A DNA stretch of 64,000 bases from Taklimakanibacter sp021828105 (GCA_021828105.1 JAKATG010000021.1:87356-151355), one strand, 5' to 3'; shown: positions 42,421 to 52,360, numbered from the stretch's first letter. Notes: a model not told the origin generated them from the sequence alone. A program made the numbers and translations.

Positions 42421-42867
42421 TTACCCCTTCTTTTTTGTCAGGATCTCGTGGATGGCGTCGATGGCGAGCTCATAGCCTTGCCCGCCGAAGCCGCACAGCA
42501 CGCCATCGGCAACCGGCGAGACGTAGCTGTGATGACGGAAAGGCTCGCGCTTGTAGATGTTGCTGAGATGGACCTCGATGATCGGGATCTGGGCTACTTT
42601 CAGCGCATCGTGGATGGCGATCGAGGTGTGCGTATAGGCGGCAGCATTGAGAATGATTCCGCTGGCGGCGTTGCGGGCTTCCTGGATCCAGGACACGAGC
42701 TCGCCCTCGATATTGCTCTGGCGGAATGAGATGTCGAGCCCCAGCGCCTGAGCCTTGCGCCGACAGCGCTCCTCGAGGCCGGCGAGCGTCTCCTTGCCGT
42801 AAACATCGGGCTCGCGCAGACCCAACATGTTCAGATTGGGCCCGTTTATGACATAAACAGGTTTCAT
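42421..42867 (-). CDS. aroQ: Type II 3-dehydroquinate dehydratase
   Basis: Third step of the shikimate pathway. This 148-residue protein forms dodecamers. Diagnostic features: the N-terminal VYVINGPNLNMLGLREPDVYG, the arginine/tyrosine flexible loop around residue 18-26, INPAAYTHTS-like LNAAAYTHTSIAIHDAL containing the active-site region, and VHLSNIYKREPFRHHSYVSP. It is 8 bp upstream of accB in transcription and probably heads the aroQ-accB-accC-aat operon. Confidence 0.97.
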   Translation of the reverse strand: MKPVYVINGPNLNMLGLREPDVYGKETLAGLEERCRRKAQALGLDISFRQSNIEGELVSWIQEARNAASGIILNAAAYTHTSIAIHDALKVAQIPIIEVHLSNIYKREPFRHHSYVSPVADGVLCGFGGQGYELAIDAIHEILTKKKG

Positions 42868-42935
42868 GAGAGCGCTTATAAGCGGTCAGCCCGGTTTCGG
42901 GAAGGAGGAGGGCTCAGCCTATCCTCAGGGTAGCC

Positions 42936-43688
42936 TCAGCAAAGCTTACACCCGCCATTGTCGCGCACCTGCTTGACGGCCGCGGCAAGCGCGTCAAAGC
43001 CGACCGCCCCGGGGATGACGGTCTCGTCGATGATGAAGGCGGGGGTGCCCTGGATCTTGAGAGAATCGGCCAATTGCATGTTGCGGGCGATGACCTGGTT
43101 GACCTCGTCCCCCTCCATGTCGGCTTTGAGCTTCTTCACATCGAGGCCGGTGGCTTCGGCGATCTGGTCGGCGACCTGCTCGTCGATCCGGCCCTCATGC
43201 GCCATCATGGCGAGGTGATATTCCCAGTATTTGCCCTGCTTGCGCGAAGCCAGCGCGGCGCGCGCGGCATAGACCGATCCCGGGCCCAGAATGGGGAATT
43301 CCTTCATCACCACCTTCAGGTCCTTGTCGCCGTCGATCATCTTCATGACATCGGGAAAGGCGCGCTTGCAGTAGCCGCAATTGTAATCGAAGAACTCCAC
43401 CAGCGTGACCTTGCCTTCGGGATTGCCGCCGACGAGGTCGTCGCTGCTGCGAAAGATTTCCGACGACATGCTCTTGAGCGAGTCGGTGCGGGCCTGATCC
43501 TCGGCCATTTGCTGCTTGCGCTCGAGCTCCTGCATCGCATCGCGCACGACTTCCGGATTCTCCATGAGATACTGGCGGATGAAGTCGCCGAGCTCCTTTT
43601 TCTGCTCGGGGCTGAATTCGGCCGCCTGGACGGGCAGGACGAAAAGGGCGGCGAAGACGATCAGGCAGGCGCGGATGAGCTTCAGCAT
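42936..43688 (-). CDS. DsbA-family thiol-disulfide oxidoreductase
   Basis: A 250-residue exported protein. The signal peptide occupies about residues 1-22 (LKLIRACLIVFAALFVLPVQAAE). A helical N-terminal region of ~70 residues precedes the thioredoxin fold, whose active site is CGYC in FFDYNCGYCKRAFP near residue 108; the cis-Pro loop is IQGTPAFIID. This layout is like Com1/ScsC-type DsbA proteins, in which the N-terminal helices mediate oligomerisation. The ATG at 43688 is preferred over the TTG one codon upstream, with AAGGA nearby. It lies between aroQ and the M48 protease, all on the minus strand. The last residues are GGCKLC, an extra cysteine pair. Confidence 0.9.
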   Translation of the reverse strand: MLKLIRACLIVFAALFVLPVQAAEFSPEQKKELGDFIRQYLMENPEVVRDAMQELERKQQMAEDQARTDSLKSMSSEIFRSSDDLVGGNPEGKVTLVEFFDYNCGYCKRAFPDVMKMIDGDKDLKVVMKEFPILGPGSVYAARAALASRKQGKYWEYHLAMMAHEGRIDEQVADQIAEATGLDVKKLKADMEGDEVNQVIARNMQLADSLKIQGTPAFIIDETVIPGAVGFDALAAAVKQVRDNGGCKLC

Positions 43689-43750
43689 CAATGGTCCTTG
43701 AGCGAAAAGGAGAGCGGGTCACCATGCACCCTTTTGCGGGGTGGGTCCAC

Positions 43751-45121
43751 TTACTCCCGGTTAACGAAGTTCAAAATGTCGTTAGCGCGCAACCAGTCGG
43801 GCGACCCCCGCTTGAGCGTCCGCATGGCGACCTTGGCCTTTTCCTCGGCCAGCTTCTTGTCGCCCCGGTAATAGGCGGCTTCCGCCGTGGCGAGGTCGGC
43901 GCGCGGAATGTCGCCAATCTGGCCATAGGCCATGGCCATGAGCTGATAGAGGGCGGGCGTATCGTCCTCGGTCTTGCGCGCCAGCCGGAGCTCGCTCAGC
44001 GCGGCTTGCGCATTGGCCCGGTTCTCGGTGCCGAGCAGGGCCTGCGCCAGCATGATGCGGATGAGCCCGCTGTTGGGCAGCATCTTGATCGTCTGGCGCA
44101 GCGGCGCCACGGCCTGAGCCGGCTGGCCGCCTTCCAGCAGCGCCTGGCCCTTCAGCTCATGGAAATAGGGATCGCTCGGCAGGTCGCGGATCAAGGTGTC
44201 GATCACCTTGACCGCATTGCGCGTGTCGCCGCTGCGGAACATGGCGATGGCGCGCGCATAGCGCCCGGGCAGGCTGGTATCGGATGTCGGATAGCGCTGG
44301 AACACCGTCTGCATTGGCTGCAGGAAGCCCACGAGCTTTGCCTGCATCAGCTTGTGACGCATCATGATTTCCGGCTTGTCGGGCGTGTCGAAATATTTGC
44401 TCGCCTTGGCCTCGACCTCGAGATTGCGGATGCGGTCGAGGGGCATCGGATGCGACATCACGTAGGGGCTGACATCGCGCAGCGAGGCCATCGACTGGGT
44501 GGCGAGCTTCTGGAACAGGGTCAACATGCCCTTGCCGGACTGTCCGGTCGCCGTAAGGAATTTGATCGCGGCCTGGTCGGCCGAGGCCTCCATGGCACGC
44601 GCATAGCTCAAGACCAGGCGCTGGGTAAGGCCCTGCGCCCCCATCATGATGCCACCGCCCGCTTGCGCGAGCTCGCCTTCACCGGCCACGGCACCACCGG
44701 CAACGGCGGCCGCTCCCAGCAGCATGCCGATGATCGCAATGGTGCTCTTGCGATCGATCTCGTTCTGCATTCGGGCGAGATGGCCGCCGGAAATATGACC
44801 GGTTTCATGGGCGAGAACGCCGATCACCTCATTGGGCGTCTTCGCCTGGGTCAGGAGGCCGGTATTGATGAAAATGCGCTGGCCGCCGGCGACGAAAGCG
44901 TTAATGCGCGGATCGTTGATGAGATAGACATGCACCGATCCCGGATTGAGCCCCGCCGCCTGGAAGATCGGCTTGGTGTAGAGCCGCATCAGGCTTTCGA
45001 TCTCGGCATCGCGAATGAGCGACGGACCGCTTCTCTTGGCTTGCGCAAATGCAGGCCCCACGAGCGACGCTATGGCGAAGCTCGTCGCACACACCAAGCC
45101 TGTGATGCGCCGCCAAGTCAT
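43751..45121 (-). CDS. M48 family metalloprotease with TPR tail (BepA-like)
   Basis: A 456-residue periplasmic zinc protease. A signal peptide (RITGLVCATSFAIASLVGPAFAQ) is followed by the M48 peptidase domain; the zinc motif HETGH is in VLAHETGHISGGH near residue 115, with the third ligand Glu later in ASADQAAIKFL. The C-terminal third, from about residue 300, is made of TPR repeats. This is the BepA (YfgC) layout, which assembles or degrades outer-membrane beta-barrel proteins in E. coli. The ATG at 45121 fits the signal peptide. It is followed by the DsbA-like gene. Confidence 0.9.
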   Translation of the reverse strand: MTWRRITGLVCATSFAIASLVGPAFAQAKRSGPSLIRDAEIESLMRLYTKPIFQAAGLNPGSVHVYLINDPRINAFVAGGQRIFINTGLLTQAKTPNEVIGVLAHETGHISGGHLARMQNEIDRKSTIAIIGMLLGAAAVAGGAVAGEGELAQAGGGIMMGAQGLTQRLVLSYARAMEASADQAAIKFLTATGQSGKGMLTLFQKLATQSMASLRDVSPYVMSHPMPLDRIRNLEVEAKASKYFDTPDKPEIMMRHKLMQAKLVGFLQPMQTVFQRYPTSDTSLPGRYARAIAMFRSGDTRNAVKVIDTLIRDLPSDPYFHELKGQALLEGGQPAQAVAPLRQTIKMLPNSGLIRIMLAQALLGTENRANAQAALSELRLARKTEDDTPALYQLMAMAYGQIGDIPRADLATAEAAYYRGDKKLAEEKAKVAMRTLKRGSPDWLRANDILNFVNRE

Positions 45122-45269
45122 TCAAAGTCTCTCGGGATCAAATGAGGCGAGTTTGAGGCTCCCCATCCTGTTTCACGGTAAAGTGCGCCGGTTTTGTTGG
45201 CGCATGATCGTTTCGGAAAACCGGTGGATGGCCGCCGCGAGGGCGGCCACCCGCTTTTCCGGATCTGCG

Positions 45270-47813
45270 CTATCCACGCTTGCTCCACCAGCCGGACTTC
45301 GTCTGCGCCGGACGCTCGACGACCGTCGGCGCGGGCGGCTGCCACTTGGGGGGCTGATAGGCTTCGGCCGGTGCCGCGGCAGGTTCGGGTTCCGGCTTCG
45401 CCACCGGTTTGGCGGGCGGGGCCTCTTCCCGGCGGGCCTCATGACGTTCCTCGCGCTGCGGCGCCTCTTGAGCCACATGTTCGGCGCTCTCGCCATTGCC
45501 GCCACGCTCATGGCGGTTGCGATTGCGCCGTCCACGCCCCCATCTGTCGCGGCGACCGCGGCCGCGTTCGCGCTCCGGACGAGCGTCCTGCTCGCCGGTG
45601 TCACTCGCGCCGGCTTCCTGCACTTCGGTTTCGTCCTCGCTCACCTCGACGAGCTCGGCCTGCGGTTCGAGCTCCGGCTGGTCGCCTAACCCCGGTATGT
45701 TCTCACGCTCGCCGCCATTGAAGGCCTGGTCGCGTTCCTGTCCGCGCCGCCCGCCGCGGCGTCCACGCCGGCGCCGGCGCCGGCGCGACGAATCGCCATT
45801 GCCACCCTGTTCGGCCTCGGCGCGCTCGGGCTGGCGCTCTGTGTCCTCGTCCTCCTCGGTCTCTTCGATCGCCTCGGCTTCCGGCTCCTCTTCCCGGTCC
45901 TGGAAGGCGGTGTCGATCTTGACCGGCGCCGCGGCGGTCTTGCGCTGCGGGACGGCACGCTCGCCGGCGCGCTCGATCTGCGCCTGCGAACCCTTGATGT
46001 CGTCGCTCGGCACGATGAAGATCGAGATGCCGTAGGACGCTTCGAGATCGAGCAGGTGATTGCGCTTCTCGTTGAGCACATAGGCGGCGACGTCGCGGTG
46101 GCATTTGACCGTGAGGTTCTCCGACTTGCGGCTGATCAGATGCTCCTCGATGGCGCGCATGACGGAAAGGGCGCATGAGGAGACCGAGCGCACGATGCCG
46201 CGGCCCTCGCAATGCGGGCACACGCGGGTCGAACCCTCGAGCAGGCTGGGCCTCAGACGCTGGCGCGACATCTCGAGCAGGCCGAAATGACTGATGCGGC
46301 CGACCTGGATGCGGGCGCGGTCGTTCTTCAGCGCTTCCTTGAGGCGGCGCTCGACCGAGCGGTTGTTGCGCTTCTCTTCCATGTCGATGAAGTCGATGAC
46401 CACGAGGCCGGCCAGGTCGCGCAGGCGCAACTGCCGGGCGATCTCGTCGGACGCCTCGAGATTGGTCTTGAGTGCCGTGTCCTCGATATTGTGCTCGCGC
46501 GTCGCTTTGCCCGAGTTGATGTCGATCGAGACTAGCGCTTCGGTCTGGTTGATGACCATGTATCCGCCCGACTGCAGCGTCACGGTCTGCGAGAACAGGC
46601 TGTCGAGTTGGGTCTCGATCTGGAAGCGCGAGAACAGCGGGCGCGTATCCTTGTAGGGCTTCACGTTGCGCGCATGGCTCGGCATGAGCATCTTCATGAA
46701 GTCCTTCGCCTCGCGATAGGCTTCGTCGCCCTCGACCTGAACCTCGTCGACATCCTTGCTGTAGAGGTCGCGGATCGAGCGCTTGATCAGGCTGCCTTCC
46801 TCATAGACGAGGGCGGGGGCGGTGGACGAGAGCGTCAGGTCGCGCACGTTCTCCCACAGGCGCATCAGGTAGTCGAAGTCGCGCTTGATCTCGTTCTTGG
46901 TCCGCTGGGCGCCGGCGGTGCGCACGATGAGGCCCATGCCGGTCGGCACCTCGATGTCACGCGTCACTTCCTTGAGGCGGCGCCGATCGGTGGAATCGGT
47001 GATCTTGCGCGAGATGCCGCCGCCTCTCGCGGTATTGGGCATCAGCACGCAATAGCGGCCGGCGAGCGAAAGATAGGTGGTGAGTGCCGCGCCCTTGTTG
47101 CCGCGCTCTTCCTTGACGACCTGCACCAGGATGACCTGGCGGCGCTTGATGACTTCCTGGATCTTGTAGACGCGCCGTTGCGGACGGCGGCGGCGCTGCG
47201 GCACTTCCTCGAGCGCATCCTCGGCGCCGACCGAATCGACCTTCTGCGCCTCGGCGTCCTCTTCGACCGTCTCTATGCCATCGCCGATCTCGGCGGGAAG
47301 GCCGTGCTCGACATGGGGGGCGGCGACGGGCTCGGCCTCGCTGGTCTCGGGGCCTGCGGCTCCGGTGCTCGCCTCTGATTCCTCGCCGCCACTTGCTTCA
47401 GCCGCGCTTTCGGCATCTTCATCGTTCTGCGCGTCATCATGGTGAGCATCGTCATGCGGCGCCTCGTAATTGTCGCGGCCCTCGTTCCTTGTCGAGTGAA
47501 CGTCGTCTTCGGCCTGATGGCGGGCGTCTTCCTCTTCCTCGCGCAGGAGCGCCTGCCGGTCGGCTACCGGGATCTGGTAGTAGTCGGGATGGATTTCCGA
47601 GAAGGCGAGGAAACCGTGACGGTTGCCGCCGTAATCGACGAAGGCGGCCTGCAGCGACGGCTCGACGCGCGTCACCTTGGCGAGATAGATGTTGCCTTTT
47701 AGTTGCTTGCGTGCGGCACTTTCGAAATCGAATTCTTCGATGCGATTGCCGCGAACCACCACGACGCGGGTCTCTTCCGCATGGGTGGCGTCGATGAGCA
47801 TTTTGCTGCCCAT
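45270..47813 (-). CDS. rne: Ribonuclease E (RNase E/G family)
   Basis: The main endoribonuclease for mRNA decay and rRNA/tRNA processing, 847 residues. The S1 domain (about 40-240) is split by a long acidic insertion at residues about 95-190 rich in Asp, Glu and His. The catalytic DNase-I-like region has SIDINSGKA and DFIDM, whose aspartates hold the metal. The zinc-link is CPHCEG. The C-terminal part from ~600 is Arg/Glu-rich and disordered, the usual degradosome scaffold. AAGGA precedes the ATG at 47813. In other bacteria rne is autoregulated through its own 5' leader. Confidence 0.95.
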   Translation of the reverse strand: MGSKMLIDATHAEETRVVVVRGNRIEEFDFESAARKQLKGNIYLAKVTRVEPSLQAAFVDYGGNRHGFLAFSEIHPDYYQIPVADRQALLREEEEDARHQAEDDVHSTRNEGRDNYEAPHDDAHHDDAQNDEDAESAAEASGGEESEASTGAAGPETSEAEPVAAPHVEHGLPAEIGDGIETVEEDAEAQKVDSVGAEDALEEVPQRRRRPQRRVYKIQEVIKRRQVILVQVVKEERGNKGAALTTYLSLAGRYCVLMPNTARGGGISRKITDSTDRRRLKEVTRDIEVPTGMGLIVRTAGAQRTKNEIKRDFDYLMRLWENVRDLTLSSTAPALVYEEGSLIKRSIRDLYSKDVDEVQVEGDEAYREAKDFMKMLMPSHARNVKPYKDTRPLFSRFQIETQLDSLFSQTVTLQSGGYMVINQTEALVSIDINSGKATREHNIEDTALKTNLEASDEIARQLRLRDLAGLVVIDFIDMEEKRNNRSVERRLKEALKNDRARIQVGRISHFGLLEMSRQRLRPSLLEGSTRVCPHCEGRGIVRSVSSCALSVMRAIEEHLISRKSENLTVKCHRDVAAYVLNEKRNHLLDLEASYGISIFIVPSDDIKGSQAQIERAGERAVPQRKTAAAPVKIDTAFQDREEEPEAEAIEETEEDEDTERQPERAEAEQGGNGDSSRRRRRRRGRRGGRRGQERDQAFNGGERENIPGLGDQPELEPQAELVEVSEDETEVQEAGASDTGEQDARPERERGRGRRDRWGRGRRNRNRHERGGNGESAEHVAQEAPQREERHEARREEAPPAKPVAKPEPEPAAAPAEAYQPPKWQPPAPTVVERPAQTKSGWWSKRG

Positions 47814-48350
47814 ATGTCATTATCCTTTAGAGCGGCGGGCGGCAAGGCAGCTTCTGTCTCGATTCCGGGCAGGAGACGGTGTGAAGGCCAAGGCGCCGGC
47901 GCGCGCGTAAGAGGCATGGTTTGCGCAAGGCGCAACCGCGCGCTGTCCGAAGCGGCTGCCCTTGGCGGCCAGTCCGGAGAAATTGTCAGCGTGGGATGAT
48001 TCATGCCTGTTGTTATCCACATGTCCCGGCCGTGCCGGAACGGTTCAACGCATCTGCCCCGTCATCTGGGTGCCACCCCAAAAGGGCAGTGGGACCGCCC
48101 TATTGCGGGCCCGTACTGAAACGCATCCGAAGGGGCTATCGTTAAGATCCCGGAAGCCCGTCCGTTAGCGGAATTCGACGCTTCCTGAGGCCTCGCTCAC
48201 GGACCCAAAGGTCCAACTCGCCCCCAGGAGGGTTAGTGCCTGTTTAGGCAGACGCGGGCAGTTTGGCAAGCTTAGGTAGATAACCCTGGGGAATATTTCT
48301 TAGGCCTTTGGAAACTTTGAGTTAACCACCACCCCGTAGGCTTCGTCCCG
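47814..48350. other. Long rne-amiC intergenic region with consecutive hairpins
   Basis: 537 bp between divergent genes without a supported ORF. Small stem-loops follow each other: GGACC/GGTCC around CAAA at 48201-48214, TGCCT/AGGCA around GTTT at 48237-48250, and GAGGCCTC, a palindrome, at 48187-48194. GC-rich complementary blocks lie at about 48070-48110. The region should hold the rne and amiC promoters and the rne leader, and may contain a structured RNA. I could not match it to RNase P, tmRNA, 6S or SRP RNA. Confidence 0.45.
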
Positions 48351-49703
48351 ATGATTTGGGTCAAACGGGTGATGCCGGCTTTTCCTTATAAAAATTGGGG
48401 GTTAGGCGCTCTCTTTATAGTGATGCTGACACTCGCCGCGGCGAATGCGGCGCCGGTGGCCGCGGACGCGAAGCCCGTGACCGCACTTGCCGCCCGGGTG
48501 GCGGGCGATGACAGCAAGACCCGTTTTGTCGCCGATCTCAGCCGTCCGGTGAGCTACAGCGTCTATGTCCTGCCCAATCCCTATCGGGTCATGATCGATC
48601 TGCCCGACGTCAGCTTCGACCTTCCGCCCAATGCCGGCGGCGAGCCTCTGGGCCTGGTGAGCGCCTATCGCTTCGGTCCCCTGGGCAATGGCCATGCCCG
48701 CATCGTGATCGATGCGACGGGGCCGGTCCTCATCGGCAAGTCCTTTCTGGTGAAGCCCGAGGCGGGCCAGCCCGCCCGTCTCGTCGTCGATCTGGTCAAG
48801 ACCGACGAGAAGACCTTCATGATGGCGCATGCCGCCGACCAGGCGAACCGTTCGCCGCGGCGAGGCGCGCAAGACCTGCCACAGACGGAAGCGAGCGTGG
48901 TGGACGACACGACGCAGACCGCGACGATTGCGCCATTGCCACCGCCCAAACCCGGCAGCGAGCCCAATCCGTCCGCGGCCGAACGCGCCATGCCGGCGAA
49001 GCGCGCCGACGGCCGCCGCGTCATCGTGATCGATCCGGGCCATGGCGGCGTCGATCCCGGCGCCGTCGGCGTGCGCCGCACCCGCGAGAAGGATGTCGTC
49101 CTCGCTTTCAGCCGCGTCCTGCGCGACCGGCTGAAAGAGAACAAGAACTATGAGGTGGTGCTGACGCGCGATAACGACACGTTCCTTTCGCTCAAGCAGC
49201 GGGTCGGCGTCGCCCGCAAGAATCAGGCCGACCTGTTCATCGCCGTCCATGCCGACACGGTGCGCGGGAGGTCGGTAAGGGGAGCGACACTCTATACGCT
49301 CTCCGACAAGGCCTCAGACGCCGAGGCCGAAGCGCTGGCGCAGAAGGAAAACCGCGCCGACATCATCGGCGGCATGGATCTCGCGACCGAGAATGAGGAA
49401 GTCACCGACATATTGATCGAACTCGCCCAGCGCGAGACGAAGAATCACTCGACCTTCTTCGCCAAGAAGGCGACGACGCAGCTTGGGCTCGTCACCCACA
49501 TGACCGGCAAGCCGATGCGCTCGGCCGGATTCGTGGTCCTGAAGGCGCCCGATGTCCCTTCCGTCCTGCTCGAGCTCGGCTATCTCTCGAGCAAGGCCGA
49601 CGAAGCCCTTCTGGTGTCGCCCAAGTGGCAGGCAGAGGTCGCGACGGCGATGACGAAAGCCATAGATGCCTATTTCTCGACCGAGATCGCCCAGCGCCAG
49701 TAA
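48351..49703 (+). CDS. amiC: N-acetylmuramoyl-L-alanine amidase (AMIN + Amidase_3)
   Basis: A 450-residue periplasmic cell-wall hydrolase that cuts between MurNAc and L-Ala of the stem peptide and helps cells separate. A hydrophobic N-terminal region of ~35 residues (from GLGALFIVMLTLAAANAAPVA) is a signal peptide; the ATG at 48351 begins with MIWVKRV. An AMIN domain at about 45-150 targets the septum, and the Amidase_3 domain occupies about 225-440 with VIDPGHGGVDPGAVG (zinc His), a Glu in TREKDVVL, and FIAVHAD. It is divergent from rne and 140 bp upstream of mrcA, which acts in the same pathway. Confidence 0.93.
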   Translation: MIWVKRVMPAFPYKNWGLGALFIVMLTLAAANAAPVAADAKPVTALAARVAGDDSKTRFVADLSRPVSYSVYVLPNPYRVMIDLPDVSFDLPPNAGGEPLGLVSAYRFGPLGNGHARIVIDATGPVLIGKSFLVKPEAGQPARLVVDLVKTDEKTFMMAHAADQANRSPRRGAQDLPQTEASVVDDTTQTATIAPLPPPKPGSEPNPSAAERAMPAKRADGRRVIVIDPGHGGVDPGAVGVRRTREKDVVLAFSRVLRDRLKENKNYEVVLTRDNDTFLSLKQRVGVARKNQADLFIAVHADTVRGRSVRGATLYTLSDKASDAEAEALAQKENRADIIGGMDLATENEEVTDILIELAQRETKNHSTFFAKKATTQLGLVTHMTGKPMRSAGFVVLKAPDVPSVLLELGYLSSKADEALLVSPKWQAEVATAMTKAIDAYFSTEIAQRQ

Positions 49704-49747
49704 ATAGTTGCGGAAGGTGCCAGAAGCCCGCCACATTTGACTTCTAG

Positions 49748-49774
49748 GCCTGCCAAAACAGTAATTGGGCAGGC
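49748..49774. promoter_or_regulatory. Conserved hairpin motif upstream of mrcA (copy 1)
   Basis: GCCTGCC (49748-49754) pairs with GGCAGGC (49768-49774) around a 13-base AT-rich loop containing GTAAT. A motif with the same stem, loop length and TAAT position recurs at 53531-53556. It lies 69 bp before the mrcA start. Confidence 0.6.
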
Positions 49775-49843
49775 GGCGTGAAGCGTGCTAAAGCGCTGAT
49801 CCAACGATTGTTCTTGGGGATCTGAGGCTATCTCAGGGGAAAC

Positions 49844-52324
49844 ATGCTGAGATTTCTAGGTTGGCTGTTCACGGTGGGATTCATCGCCTTTCTGGGCGTT
49901 GCCGCCGGCGTGAGTTATGTGATCTGGGACATGTCCCAGGGCCTGCCGGACTATAAGCAGCTTGCCCAATATGAGCCCCCGGTGATGACCAGGGTGCACG
50001 CCGCCGACGGTACGCTGGTCGCCGAATATGCCGAGCAGCGCCGTCTCTTCGTGCCGATCAACGATATCCCGAAAAAGCTCATCCAGGCTTTCATCTCAGC
50101 GGAAGATAAGACTTTCTATCAGCATCAGGGCCTGGACTGGCCGGGCCTCGCGGCAGCGGGCTTGCGCTATATCGAGGTCAAGGCGACGGGCAAGGGGCAG
50201 ATCGTCGGCGCCTCCACCATCACCCAGCAAGTGACCAAGAACTTCCTTCTCACCAACGAGCGTTCCGTCGAGCGCAAGGTGAAGGAAGCGATCCTGGCGC
50301 ATCGCATCGAGCAAGCCTTCAACAAGGACCAGATTCTCGAGCTCTATCTCAACGAGATTTTCCTCGGCCTGAACTCCTATGGCGTGGCCGCCGCCTCGCT
50401 CAATTATTTCGGCAAGTCGCTGAACGATCTCTCGCTCGAGGAGATCGCCTATCTCGCGGCTCTGCCCAAGGGCCCCAACAACTATCACCCGTTCAAGCAG
50501 ACTAAGCGCGCCGTCGAGCGGCGCAACTGGGTGCTGAACGAGATGTATGACAACGGCTACATCACCAAGGCCGAGCGCGATGCGGCGCAAGGCCAGCCGC
50601 TCGAGGTCAATCCGCGCCCCTTCGGCGCCAGACTCTTCGCCGCTGAATCCTTCGCCGAGGAAGCGCGCCGCGAGCTTGCCCAGATCTATGGCGAGAAGAA
50701 GCTGATGACCGGCGGTTTGTCGGTGCGCACCACGCTCGAGCCCAAGCTGCAGATCTATGCCCGCCAGGCGCTCGCCCGCGGCCTCATCACCTTCGACCGC
50801 AAGCGCGGCTTCCGCGGTCCGGTCAAGAATGTCGCGATCGATGGTGACTGGGGCGAGACCATTGCCAAGATCGAGGTCCCCTCGGATCTCGATCCGTGGC
50901 GGCTCGCGGTCGTGCTCGAAGTGGGCGAGGCGGGCGCCAAGATCGGCCTGCAGCCTCAGACACTCTCGACCGGAGTCGCCAGGGACCGTGAAACCGGCAC
51001 CATTCCCGTCGCCCTGATGACCTGGGCGCGCAAATATATCGACGGCAGCAAGCTTGGGCCCGAGATCAAGACAGCGACGGACGTGCTCTCGGTGGGCGAT
51101 GTCGTCTATGTGGCGCCCGACAGCACGGCGGGCCAGTTCCATCTGGCCCAGGTCCCCGATGTCGAAGGGGCGCTCGTCGCCATGGATCCGCATACGGGCC
51201 GCGTTTTGTCCCTGGTCGGCGGCTTCTCCTATGGCAGGAGCCAGTTCAATCGCGCCGTGCAGGCGTTGCGCCAGCCGGGCTCCTCCTTCAAGCCCTTCGT
51301 CTACGCCGCCGCTCTCGACAATGGCTACACGCCATCATCGGTCATTCTCGATGCGCCGATCGAGTTCAAGATGTCGAACGGCGAAATCTGGCGGCCGCGC
51401 AACTATCAGCGCAAATATTACGGTCCTTCGACGCTGCGCCGCGGCATCGAGCAGTCGCGCAACGTGATGACGGTGCGCCTCGCCAACGATCTCGGCATGA
51501 GCAAGATCAGCGATCTCGCCCAGCGGGTCGGCATCTATGATCGGGTTCCGAACCAGCTGTCCTACGCGCTGGGGGCAGGCGAGACGACGCTGCTCAAGAT
51601 GACGACCGCCTACAGCATCATCGCCAATGGCGGCAAGAAGATCGAGCCGACGCTGATCGACCGGGTGCAGGACCGCTATGGCAAGACCATCTACCGGCAC
51701 GATAAGCGCGAATGCAATCAATGCGGCAATCAGGCTTGGCAGGAGCAGGCCGAGCCCGAATTGTTCGACATTCGCCCCGAGGTGATGAACCCCTATACCG
51801 CCTATCAGATCACCTCGATGCTGGAAGGCGTCGTCGAGCGCGGCACCGGCAAGAAGCTCAGGCTCGTCGGCAAGCCGGTTGCCGGCAAGACCGGCACGTC
51901 CAATGACGAGCGCGACGCCTGGTTCATCGGCTACACGCCCGATCTGACCGTCGGCGTCTATATCGGCTATGACAATCCCAAGCCCATGGGCAAGGGCCGC
52001 ACCGGCGGCGAGTTGGCGGCGCCCGTGGTCACCGATTTCATGCGCATGGCGCTGCGCGACAAGCCGGCGACGCCGTTCCGGGTGCCGAAGGGCATCGAGC
52101 TCATCCCGATCAATGTGAAAAGTGGCCAGCGCGATCTCTTCGGCGATGACGGCGTCATTCTCGAGGCCTTCAAGCCCGGCGAGGAGCCGCCGTCGAGGAC
52201 CAAGGTGATCGGCGACCAAGTGGCGACCTCGGGCGCGCCGATGTCCGGTGGAACCCAGGCGCCGCCCGAAAGCGAAGCGGTGATCGAAGGTGGGTTGACG
52301 ACCGGCACCGGCGGCCTTTATTGA
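49844..52324 (+). CDS. mrcA: Penicillin-binding protein 1A
   Basis: Bifunctional peptidoglycan synthase, 826 residues. A membrane anchor (FLGWLFTVGFIAFLGVAAGVSYVIW) is followed by the GT51 glycosyltransferase domain with EDKTFYQHQGLDW (the catalytic Glu) and GASTITQQVTKN. An OB-like ODD domain precedes the transpeptidase, whose motifs are SSFKPF (nucleophile Ser), SRN, and KTGTSNDERDAWFIGYTP. The tail is rich in Gly and Pro. AGGGG is shortly upstream of the ATG. A conserved hairpin motif lies 70 bp upstream. amiC and prfB flank it on the same strand. Confidence 0.96.
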   Translation: MLRFLGWLFTVGFIAFLGVAAGVSYVIWDMSQGLPDYKQLAQYEPPVMTRVHAADGTLVAEYAEQRRLFVPINDIPKKLIQAFISAEDKTFYQHQGLDWPGLAAAGLRYIEVKATGKGQIVGASTITQQVTKNFLLTNERSVERKVKEAILAHRIEQAFNKDQILELYLNEIFLGLNSYGVAAASLNYFGKSLNDLSLEEIAYLAALPKGPNNYHPFKQTKRAVERRNWVLNEMYDNGYITKAERDAAQGQPLEVNPRPFGARLFAAESFAEEARRELAQIYGEKKLMTGGLSVRTTLEPKLQIYARQALARGLITFDRKRGFRGPVKNVAIDGDWGETIAKIEVPSDLDPWRLAVVLEVGEAGAKIGLQPQTLSTGVARDRETGTIPVALMTWARKYIDGSKLGPEIKTATDVLSVGDVVYVAPDSTAGQFHLAQVPDVEGALVAMDPHTGRVLSLVGGFSYGRSQFNRAVQALRQPGSSFKPFVYAAALDNGYTPSSVILDAPIEFKMSNGEIWRPRNYQRKYYGPSTLRRGIEQSRNVMTVRLANDLGMSKISDLAQRVGIYDRVPNQLSYALGAGETTLLKMTTAYSIIANGGKKIEPTLIDRVQDRYGKTIYRHDKRECNQCGNQAWQEQAEPELFDIRPEVMNPYTAYQITSMLEGVVERGTGKKLRLVGKPVAGKTGTSNDERDAWFIGYTPDLTVGVYIGYDNPKPMGKGRTGGELAAPVVTDFMRMALRDKPATPFRVPKGIELIPINVKSGQRDLFGDDGVILEAFKPGEEPPSRTKVIGDQVATSGAPMSGGTQAPPESEAVIEGGLTTGTGGLY

Positions 52325-52360
52325 GCCCGCTCAAACGGATCAACTTGTTAGAATAACGTC

